The notes beneath the pieces were generated by a model. It did no database searches. It was given only the letters and a program-made list of their open reading frames with translations, and was not told the origin of the DNA. 64,000 bases of DNA, taken from the NCBI RefSeq assembly GCF_900105735.1, contig NZ_LT629793.1:1984001-2048000 (forward strand). The letters run 5' to 3'. Below, piece by piece: positions 53,138 to 64,000 of the stretch. The stretch is from Pseudomonas yamanorum. GTDB lineage: Bacteria; Pseudomonadota; Gammaproteobacteria; Pseudomonadales; Pseudomonadaceae. A program made the position numbers and the translations under genes. The stretch's first letter is position 1, and each line of letters opens with the position of its first letter.

Positions 53138-53607
53138 GCGCGCAGCAACAAGGCAACGGAGTGCACGGCAATGCCCTCTTCGCGACCGGTAAACCCGAGC
53201 TTTTCGGTGGTGGTGGCTTTTACGTTCACTTGATCCAACTCAACTTGAAGATCCGCGGCAATCAGCGCGCGCATCGATTCGATATGCGGGGCCATCTTGG
53301 GCGCCTGGGCGACGATGGTGTTGTCGACATTGCCGACCTTCCAGCCCTTGGCATGGATCAAGCCGACCACATGACGCAACAGCACACGGCTGTCCGCGCC
53401 CTTGAAGGTCGGGTCGGTGTCCGGAAAGTGCTTGCCGATGTCACCCAACGCGGCGGCGCCGAGCAAGGCATCGCTCAAGGCATGCAGCACCACGTCGCCG
53501 TCGGAATGAGCCAGCAACCCGTGGTGGTGCGCGATCCGCACGCCGCCCAGGGTGATGAAATCGCCTTCGGCGAAACGGTGCACATCATAGCCGTGGCCAA
53601 TACGCAT
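53134..53607 (-). CDS. ispF: 2-C-methyl-D-erythritol 2,4-cyclodiphosphate synthase
   Basis: 157 residues, normal size. Zinc site DVHRF (Asp8, His10) and [19 protein letters not shown], then [11 protein letters not shown] and C-terminal [17 protein letters not shown]. It makes the cyclic diphosphate of the MEP isoprenoid pathway, and ispD lies in the same block. Its ATG follows directly on a run of seven Ts on the coding strand, downstream of a terminator-like hairpin, with no clear Shine-Dalgarno sequence. It overlaps truD by four bases. Confidence 0.95.
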   Translation of the reverse strand: MRIGHGYDVHRFAEGDFITLGGVRIAHHHGLLAHSDGDVVLHALSDALLGAAALGDIGKHFPDTDPTFKGADSRVLLRHVVGLIHAKGWKVGNVDNTIVAQAPKMAPHIESMRALIAADLQVELDQVNVKATTTEKLGFTGREEGIAVHSVALLLRA

Positions 53608-53637
53608 AAAAAAACGCCCCGATTTAATTCAGGGCGT
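53608..53637 (-). terminator. Terminator-like hairpin between fghA and ispF
   Basis: On the minus strand, ACGCCC-TGAATTAAATCG-GGGCGT followed by TTTTTTT runs right up to the ispF ATG. It would end fghA transcription, but it also occupies the place of the ispF ribosome site. Confidence 0.75.
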
Positions 53638-53661
53638 GATTCTACCTACTTTTGCCTCACA

Positions 53662-54507
53662 TTAACCGAGCAAAGCGCGCGCGTGATGGCGTAAATGGTC
53701 TTCGATGAAGCTGGCGATAAAGAAGTAGCTGTGGTCATAGCCCGGTTGCAGGCGCAGCTCCAATGGATGGTTCGCCGCCCTGGCCGCTTGTTGCAAGGCT
53801 TCAGGCTTGAGCTGAACGGCCAGGAAATCGTCACGATCGCCCTGGTCCACCAGCAGCGGCAGCTTTTCCGAAGCTTCGCTGATCAACACGCAGGCGTCCC
53901 ATTCGCGCCACTTCGAGCGCTCTTCCCCGAGGTAGCGGGAGAACGCCTTCTGGCCCCACGGGCAATCCATCGGATTGTTGATCGGCGAGAACGCCGACAC
54001 CGACTGATAACGCCCCGGGTTGCGCAAGGCACACACCAGTGCGCCGTGGCCGCCCATCGAGTGGCCGCTGATCCCGCGTTTGGCCGACGCCGGGAAATGC
54101 GCCTCGACCAATGCCGGCAATTCCTGCACCACGTAGTCATGCATCCGATAGTGCTGGGCCCAGGGTTCCTGGGTGGCGTTCAGGTAGAAGCCGGCGCCGA
54201 GGCCAAAGTCCCAGGCATTGTCCGGATCACCCGGCACACCGGGGCCGCGGGGGCTGGTGTCCGGCGCAACAATGATCAACCCCAGCTCGGCCGCCATGCG
54301 CTGGGCGCCGGCCTTCTGCATGAAGTTCTCATCGGTGCAGGTCAGCCCCGACAGCCAGTACAGCACCGGCAATTTTCCGCCCTGCTCCGCTTGCGGCGGC
54401 AGGTACACGGCGAAGGTCATGTCGCAACCCAGCACGTCGGAATGGTGCTTGTAGCGTTTATGCCAGCCACCGAAGCTTTTCTGGCACGACAGGTTTTCCA
54501 GACTCAT
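53662..54507 (-). CDS. fghA: S-formylglutathione hydrolase
   Basis: 281 residues, esterase D family. Nucleophile Ser150 in [13 protein letters not shown]; Asp in [10 protein letters not shown]; His in PGYDHSYFF. It hydrolyses S-formylglutathione to formate and glutathione, the second step of glutathione-dependent formaldehyde detoxification. It lies downstream of adhC (eight bases between), and both should respond to the adjacent LysR-type regulator. Confidence 0.96.
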   Translation of the reverse strand: MSLENLSCQKSFGGWHKRYKHHSDVLGCDMTFAVYLPPQAEQGGKLPVLYWLSGLTCTDENFMQKAGAQRMAAELGLIIVAPDTSPRGPGVPGDPDNAWDFGLGAGFYLNATQEPWAQHYRMHDYVVQELPALVEAHFPASAKRGISGHSMGGHGALVCALRNPGRYQSVSAFSPINNPMDCPWGQKAFSRYLGEERSKWREWDACVLISEASEKLPLLVDQGDRDDFLAVQLKPEALQQAARAANHPLELRLQPGYDHSYFFIASFIEDHLRHHARALLG

Positions 54508-54515
54508 GGCCGACC

Positions 54516-55712
<1,197 letters not shown>

Positions 55713-55737
55713 TTATTGCCGCACAGGGATAATCAGC

Positions 55738-56634
55738 ATGTTGGAAAACCGCTGGGAAGGCATTGATGAGTTCGTCGCCGTGGCCGAATGCAGCCAATTC
55801 ACCGCGGCCGCCGAGCGCCTGGGCGTGTCGTCGTCCCATATCAGCCGCCAAGTGGCGCGACTGGAGGAGCGCCTGCAAACACGCTTGCTGTATCGCAGCA
55901 CGCGCAAGGTGACGCTGACCGAAGCCGGCCAGACCTTCCTGCAACATTGCCAGCGATTGCAGGACGGTCGCGAAGAAGCCTTGCGCGCCGTGGGCGACTT
56001 GGCCAGCGAGCCCAAGGGAATGTTGCGCATGACGTGCGCAGTGGCTTACGGCGAGCGTTTTATCGTGCCGCTGGTGACGCGTTTCATGGCGCTTTATCCG
56101 CAATTGCGCGTGGACGTGGAATTGACCAACCGCCAGCTGGACCTGGTGCACGAAGGCCTGGACCTTGCGATTCGCCTCGGGCGCCTGGCGGATTCGCGCA
56201 TGGTTGCCAGCCGCCTCGCGCCGCGGCGTATGTACCTGTGCGCATCACCGTCCTACCTGGCCAGGTACGGCCGGCCACATAGCCTGTCGGAATTAAGTCG
56301 GCATAACTGCCTGATCGGCAGCTCGGATATTTGGCAACTGGCCCAGGACGGGCGCGAATTTTCCCAGCGGGTACAAGGAAACTGGCGCTGCAACAGCGGG
56401 CAAGCGGTGCTGGATGCGGCCCTGCAAGGTGTCGGCCTTTGCCAGCTGCCGGACTATTACGTGCTGGAGCATTTGCACAGCGGCGCACTGGTGTCGTTAC
56501 TCGAAGCCCATCAACCGCCCAACACCGCGGTTTGGGCGCTGTACCCGCAACAACGCCACCTTTCGCCCAAGGTGCGAAAACTGGTGGACTTTCTCAAGGA
56601 GGGCCTGGGCAACCACTCCGTCTACCTGCGATAG
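55738..56634 (+). CDS. LysR-family regulator of formaldehyde detoxification (GfnR-type)
   Basis: 298 residues; ATG preceded by CAGGGATA. N-terminal wHTH (FTAAAERLGVSSSHISRQVARLEERL), CrgA-like effector domain with NWRCNSGQAVLDAALQGVGLCQLPD. It corresponds by position to P. aeruginosa PA3630 (gfnR), which controls adhC-fghA. It diverges from adhC. Signal is presumably formaldehyde-linked; not shown here. Confidence 0.88.
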   Translation: MLENRWEGIDEFVAVAECSQFTAAAERLGVSSSHISRQVARLEERLQTRLLYRSTRKVTLTEAGQTFLQHCQRLQDGREEALRAVGDLASEPKGMLRMTCAVAYGERFIVPLVTRFMALYPQLRVDVELTNRQLDLVHEGLDLAIRLGRLADSRMVASRLAPRRMYLCASPSYLARYGRPHSLSELSRHNCLIGSSDIWQLAQDGREFSQRVQGNWRCNSGQAVLDAALQGVGLCQLPDYYVLEHLHSGALVSLLEAHQPPNTAVWALYPQQRHLSPKVRKLVDFLKEGLGNHSVYLR

Positions 56635-56703
56635 ACAACTACCGCCCATGCAGCGCCTGAGTGCCGGTAAATAGCCTTTTTTTACTGCGTAACCAGGCAC
56701 CCC

Positions 56704-59700
56704 ATGATAACCAACGGCCCGCAACTCCAGCGCATCAGTCATTTCGTTCGCAAGGTCTTGGCGGATTTCCCCGTACCTTCGCAAATCGCCGCCCAGTTGA
56801 TCCGTGAGCGCGTACAGCCCCTCAGCCAGGTCGAGTTCGACCCCGACACCACCCTCCTCACCACCCTCGAATACAACACCGACAACCCCAACGCGGCCTT
56901 CACCGCCGTGGTGATCCAGTCGATGTCGCTGACCGAGGCCATGGTCTGCAATGCGCCCCAGCCCCCGGGCGGCATGCTCAATACCACCGGGTTTTCCACC
57001 ACTGCGCCTTATTTCAATATTGTCAGCGAGCTGCCGCGCTTGATGGATAACCGGATTCCGGCAATGTTCAACGAAGAGTTCATCGTCTCGGGCTGGATCC
57101 CGCCCAGGCGTTATGAGGCGCTGTATCTGCAAAGCCAGCCCCAGGTTTACGACCCGAGCACGCAGCTGGAGATTTCACCAAAAACCTTCAGGCACATCGT
57201 TAACTCAAGCCATTTCGAACAAGCCTACGACGAGGCGATCGGCAAGTTCTGGAACAACCACCGGGAAAACTACAACACCCTGATGCGCATCGCGTTCACC
57301 AAAGCCTATCTGGAACAGTTCCATGAGTTCACCCTGACCGTGGCAGAGAGGCACCTGGCGGCACGGGCGGCGGGGATTGGCATCGACAAGAACCACGACA
57401 ACCTCACCCTGGAGGACTTCCAGGCGCCCTATCGTCTTGATCCAAACCTGTCCCTACGGCTATTGCGCATCCACAACAGCGAATCCACCGACATCCTGAC
57501 CATCACCGACAACCAAAGCCAGGTGACTCTGCTCTACATCCCGGGCAACTCCTCGCCCTTCCATGGGTTCAACAACCCGGCAGACATGCGCAAGTGGCTG
57601 GTGGAAACGGCAAGGGACGCCACTCAACGCAAGACGCTGACCCAACACTTCGATGAGGACGCCATCGACTCCGGCCTGATCTACAGCGGCGTGGAGGAGG
57701 CACTGGTGGGGATGGCGGTGTTTCCGAAGCCGGCAACCTCCCCGGGTTTGTTCAACAGCCTGCGGGCCGATAACTACTGGGATCCCGAGCAGTACATCAA
57801 TAATCCGACGTATCCGGCACTGGGCAGTAACCCGTTTGAGTTCATCGCCCGGCAGATCAGGTTACGCCTCGCAAAAATAGCGGCGCGAAGCTTTATTTCG
57901 CCCCTGGATACGCTCAAGACCGACACCCTGGACGCCCTGGAAAAAGCCTGCATCCTGGCGATTCCCGTGGCACTGGCCATGGGCAACGCGCTACTGGCGG
58001 AATTTTGCTTCCTGACCTCCGGCGCGACTGAAATGGTGGTGGGTGCCGACGACCTGCTGCGCGGTAAACCTCACGCGAAGGAGCGCATTGTATTTGGCGC
58101 CCTTAACGCGCTGCCGGTGGTCGCCCATGGCGTGGCCAAGGGGCTCAAGGGCCTCGAACGCCTGCGCCCTACACTGGGCCCGGCAGTACGCCAGGATGAG
58201 GGCCGGATCAGCGTCACCGCCATCAACGAAACTTCCGTTGCGGCCAGCACCGAGACCCGCACCCTGAGCCCAGGGATAACTCCCGGCGGCCTACAGACCA
58301 TCCGGATTCACGGCGACCTGTACCTGACCTACAAGACACCCAATGAATCAGGCTTCTTCGAACTGTTCGTAATGGCCCCCAACGCGCCAAACACCCTGCA
58401 ATCCACCGGCCTGTATGCCATCCAGAGCGCCGACCTGAAATGGCGCACGGCCGGGCTGGCCGGCGGAGGCGCATTTCGCAATGCCTGGCAAAGGGTCTAC
58501 ACGCTGTTCGGCGGCCCGGAACACGCGACGTTCTACAGTGCCTACGAGATGCCCCCCGTTGCGCGTGAGACCGTTTCGGAGATGCTCACCGATACCAGTT
58601 CGTTTTCGGAAAACCTTGAACCCGTGGGCAGCGGCGCCCAGCCAATGAAAGACACTCGCAAGTTGTTTTTCGAGAAACGAACCAAGCTGTCTGAAGATGC
58701 CACGGTGTTCTTTGCCAACCTGCCGTTTTCACCGATGCGGCCCTTGCTTCCAAGGCTCAGCCTTAATGAGTCGCAGCCGAACATCATTCAAAAACTGCTG
58801 CACGCCAGCGACGGCCTGGTGGTCGGCGAAAGCCACGGCGCGCTGTCGAGCAAGGCGTTCCTGATCAACAACATGCCGCTGTTGGCCAGCCAGGGTGTCA
58901 AACGCATCTATTTCGAGCATCTGCTGACGGATGTACACATGCCCTTGCTCAAGACGTTCTACCGTACCCGAAGCGCGGTGATGCCCGAGGAACTCAAGGG
59001 CTTCCTCAACAACATCTACCCGCCTTTGCGCGACCGGCACTACTCGTTCGTCAACATCGTCACCCATGCCCGTGACGCCGGGATCAAAATCCAGCCGATC
59101 GACTGCACCGTCACCTATATGCTCCGCGACCTGCCGGACACCGCCGACAACTTGCGCCAGCGCATGCTGAACTACTACGCCACCGAGGTGATTCAATGGA
59201 TACAGACCACCAAGCCGCGCCCTGGCAAGTGGGTTGCACTGGTGGGTGACAGCCATACAAATACCTACAAAGGCATTCCTGGAATCGCCGAACTCACCGG
59301 CAGCATCGGCCTGCGGATCGAGGATGCAGAGGCTGGCGGGCACCTCGGCGTCGAAGTGGACACGGGACGCACCGCCAGCCTGGGCATCGGCAAGGGCGAG
59401 GGAACGGTCAAGGCCAACCTGGTCCTGCGGGTGGACCGCGCCAGCTTGCAACGTCCGGCGCAACCGACACCTGGCCCCTCCCAGCCCCAGGCCAAAACGC
59501 CACAGACGCTGCTGACCAAACCCGGCCAGTTCATGCTGATCCCGGCCACCGTTACGACACCGGCACACCTTCACTACCGTTCACGCCGAGGCGACGTACG
59601 CCATTTCAGGATCGATCAGCAGGGCAGCCGGTACGCCATCAGCGCACCCGGTTGGGCCGTGGACGGTAAACCGTTCGACAGCATTCAGGCGCTGGTGGAT

Positions 59701-59742
59701 GAGTTCAAGGCCCCGGCCGGGCTTGAACAAGTGACGGGGTGA
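56704..59742 (+). CDS. Large toxin-like protein with membrane-targeting helix region and Tiki/EreA-like GESH domain
   Basis: 1012 residues; no Sec signal. Residues about 1-390 resemble the N-terminal region of Pseudomonas dermonecrotic-toxin-domain proteins (LADFPVPSQIAAQLIRERVQ). About 395-480 is a hydrophobic helical stretch (LAIPVALAMGNALLAEFCFLTSG, abridged) of the membrane-targeted-effector type. About 700-880 carries VVGESHGALSSKAF (Glu709, His711), FEHLLTD (Glu738-His739) and LVGDSHTNTY (Asp849, His851), the pattern of the Tiki/TraB, erythromycin esterase, ChaN and MARTX-effector superfamily. The last ~110 residues form a separate small domain. No immunity gene, VgrG, Rhs or secretion gene is nearby. 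It lies between the gfnR-type gene and ispD, ending three bases from the ispD stop. Target and enzyme activity are unknown. Confidence 0.75.
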   Translation: MITNGPQLQRISHFVRKVLADFPVPSQIAAQLIRERVQPLSQVEFDPDTTLLTTLEYNTDNPNAAFTAVVIQSMSLTEAMVCNAPQPPGGMLNTTGFSTTAPYFNIVSELPRLMDNRIPAMFNEEFIVSGWIPPRRYEALYLQSQPQVYDPSTQLEISPKTFRHIVNSSHFEQAYDEAIGKFWNNHRENYNTLMRIAFTKAYLEQFHEFTLTVAERHLAARAAGIGIDKNHDNLTLEDFQAPYRLDPNLSLRLLRIHNSESTDILTITDNQSQVTLLYIPGNSSPFHGFNNPADMRKWLVETARDATQRKTLTQHFDEDAIDSGLIYSGVEEALVGMAVFPKPATSPGLFNSLRADNYWDPEQYINNPTYPALGSNPFEFIARQIRLRLAKIAARSFISPLDTLKTDTLDALEKACILAIPVALAMGNALLAEFCFLTSGATEMVVGADDLLRGKPHAKERIVFGALNALPVVAHGVAKGLKGLERLRPTLGPAVRQDEGRISVTAINETSVAASTETRTLSPGITPGGLQTIRIHGDLYLTYKTPNESGFFELFVMAPNAPNTLQSTGLYAIQSADLKWRTAGLAGGGAFRNAWQRVYTLFGGPEHATFYSAYEMPPVARETVSEMLTDTSSFSENLEPVGSGAQPMKDTRKLFFEKRTKLSEDATVFFANLPFSPMRPLLPRLSLNESQPNIIQKLLHASDGLVVGESHGALSSKAFLINNMPLLASQGVKRIYFEHLLTDVHMPLLKTFYRTRSAVMPEELKGFLNNIYPPLRDRHYSFVNIVTHARDAGIKIQPIDCTVTYMLRDLPDTADNLRQRMLNYYATEVIQWIQTTKPRPGKWVALVGDSHTNTYKGIPGIAELTGSIGLRIEDAEAGGHLGVEVDTGRTASLGIGKGEGTVKANLVLRVDRASLQRPAQPTPGPSQPQAKTPQTLLTKPGQFMLIPATVTTPAHLHYRSRRGDVRHFRIDQQGSRYAISAPGWAVDGKPFDSIQALVDEFKAPAGLEQVTG

Positions 59743-59745
59743 CCG

Positions 59746-60456
59746 TCAGGAAGACTGGAAAGCCCGGCGCTGGCGCAGCCATTCAAGGTCTTCCGGGCGG
59801 GTGACCTTGAGGTTGTCGCTGCGGCCTTCAATCAGGCGTGGCGCGTGCCCGGCCCATTCCATGGCCGAGGCTTCGTCGGTGATGACCACGTCCGAGACCA
59901 GGCTGTCGGCCAAGGCCCGGTGCAGCGCGCCAAGGCGGAACATCTGCGGGGTGTAAGCCTGCCAGATCGGCGTGCGATCGACTGTTTCCAACACGCGCCC
60001 GTGCTTGTCGGCGCGCTTGAGGGTGTCCCGCGCCGGCACGGCCAGCAGCCCCCCCACGCTGTCGTCGGCCAGTTCGAAGAGCAACTTGTCCAGGTCATCG
60101 CGGCTGAGGTTCGGCCGGGCGGCGTCATGCACCAGCACCCAATCGTCATCGCTGGCGCCCTGGCTGTGCAGGTAAAGCAACGCATTGAGCACCGAGCCCG
60201 AGCGCTCTTCGCCGCCGTCCACCCGCGTAATGCGGGGATCGGTGGCGCAAGCCAGGTTCGGCCAATAAGGGTCGTCGACAGCAAGACTGACCACCAGCCC
60301 CTTGAGACCCGGATGATCGAGGAAACAGCCAAGGCTGTGTTCGAGAATAGTGCGCCCGCCCAGTTGCAAGTATTGCTTGGGGCGGTCCGCGGCCATACGG
60401 GCACCCACGCCCGCGGCAGGAATCACGGCCCAGAAGGCCGGTGACGAAAGGCTCAT
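59746..60456 (-). CDS. ispD: 2-C-methyl-D-erythritol 4-phosphate cytidylyltransferase
   Basis: 236 residues. CTP-binding GxxxRM-type motif AAGVGARMAADRPKQYLQLGG; DDWVLVHDAARPNLS; VITDEASAMEWAG; and NLKVTRPEDLEWL. It joins CTP to MEP in the isoprenoid pathway, upstream of IspF encoded 7 kb away on the same strand. Overlaps ftsB by four bases (ATGA). Confidence 0.96.
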   Translation of the reverse strand: MSLSSPAFWAVIPAAGVGARMAADRPKQYLQLGGRTILEHSLGCFLDHPGLKGLVVSLAVDDPYWPNLACATDPRITRVDGGEERSGSVLNALLYLHSQGASDDDWVLVHDAARPNLSRDDLDKLLFELADDSVGGLLAVPARDTLKRADKHGRVLETVDRTPIWQAYTPQMFRLGALHRALADSLVSDVVITDEASAMEWAGHAPRLIEGRSDNLKVTRPEDLEWLRQRRAFQSS

Positions 60457-60731
60457 TGGGCCAACTGGTAGAGGGTCTCGCCCTCCTTGACCATGCCCAA
60501 CTCATGGCGAGCCCGTTCTTCAACGGTCTCCATGCCTTTTTTCAGTTCAAGCACTTCGGCATCGAGCACGCGATTGCGCTCCAGCAACACCTCGTTTTCG
60601 GCGTGCTGTGCGGCAATTTGCTGGGTCAGTTCGGTGACCTGCGCCAAGCTGCCATTCCCCACCCATAGGCGGTACTGCAGGCCAGCCAGCAGCAAGAGCA
60701 AGACGAGGAACAACCAATTGGGACTGCGCAT
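60453..60731 (-). CDS. ftsB: Cell division protein FtsB
   Basis: 92 residues from ATG at 60731 (MRSPNWLFLVLLLLLAGL), family length; the in-frame start at 60794 is not supported. A short cytoplasmic N-terminus, one membrane helix (about 6-22) and a periplasmic coiled coil (ELTQQIAAQHAENEVLLERN). FtsB joins FtsL and FtsQ in the divisome and activates septal wall synthesis. Between eno and ispD as in all pseudomonads. Confidence 0.94.
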   Translation of the reverse strand: MRSPNWLFLVLLLLLAGLQYRLWVGNGSLAQVTELTQQIAAQHAENEVLLERNRVLDAEVLELKKGMETVEERARHELGMVKEGETLYQLAQ

Positions 60732-60902
60732 CGAATATCGGGTATCCAGTGAAAAAAGACAGCCATGCAAAACTTTTGAAGCAACTGATAGCACGAAGCC
60801 TGGAATAACCAGGCTTGTGCTTGATAGCCAAGAGATTAGCGCCGAAATTCACGCTGTCGTGATTTTTCCGACGTAATCCGCAGACCTTTTACCATTTAAC
60901 AA

Positions 60903-62314
<1,412 letters not shown>

Positions 62315-62349
62315 GTTTAGCGTGGGATACTTTACCGGAGAAATGGCAG

Positions 62350-64000
<1,651 letters not shown>

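Overview
The window is a chromosomal segment of a fluorescent-group Pseudomonas. This rests on gene order and protein identity: the block pyrG-kdsA-eno-ftsB-ispD-[gfnR/adhC/fghA]-ispF-truD-surE-pcm-nlpD-rpoS, quiP, a piuC-linked TonB receptor, high GC with tightly packed overlapping genes, and many REP/REPIN palindromes of the GTGGGAGC...GCTCCCAC type seen in P. fluorescens relatives. No tRNA, rRNA, CRISPR array, transposase or prophage gene was seen.

Layout. 1-2.9 kb: end of livF, then a four-gene bufferin-type operon (DUF2282 peptide, DUF692/MNIO enzyme, DUF2063 partner, DoxX membrane protein), which makes a modified copper-binding periplasmic peptide in characterised relatives. 2.9-11.1 kb: LysR/short-chain dehydrogenase divergent pair, a lipoprotein, an FAD oxidoreductase, a PLP cysteine synthase-like enzyme, nhaA, a SlyB-type lipoprotein and pdxH. 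11.1-20.8 kb: cell-surface genes (two OmpA-domain lipoproteins, one with a histone-H1-like tail; a secreted agarase-like glycoside hydrolase; a collagen-like exported protein with a DUF1145 partner), a serine hydrolase and dinG. 20.9-22.7 kb: four small co-directional genes including two SEC-C metal-binding proteins. 22.8-31.3 kb: a two-component system divergent from an iron-uptake cluster (TonB receptor, piuC, and a periplasmic-binding-protein ABC transporter) with a plausible Fur site. 31.3-35.3 kb: an isochorismatase-fold protein, yfcG-type GST and quiP.

35.5-46.7 kb: the four-part ligase-associated DNA repair set (exonuclease, ATP-dependent ligase, DEXH helicase, PdeM) appears as two halves separated by a basic amino-acid ABC transporter operon (aot-like, without argR) and an ~820 bp imperfect inverted repeat with a REPIN at its centre. 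46.7-48.2 kb: a small proline-rich ORF, dcd and a cold-shock gene. 48.2-64 kb: the rpoS-to-pyrG housekeeping block on the minus strand, into which a 1012-residue toxin-like gene is set beside the gfnR-type regulator.

The most consequential observations are (i) a single-base insertion that breaks rpoS, removing sigma region 4; (ii) a large toxin-like protein with a Tiki/EreA/MARTX-like GESH domain; (iii) the split ligase-associated repair cluster with its large inverted repeat; (iv) the bufferin operon; and (v) a junction next to rpoS where the usual rsmZ-fdxA neighbours are missing. Functions are assigned from recognisable motifs and remembered family features; no database search was run.
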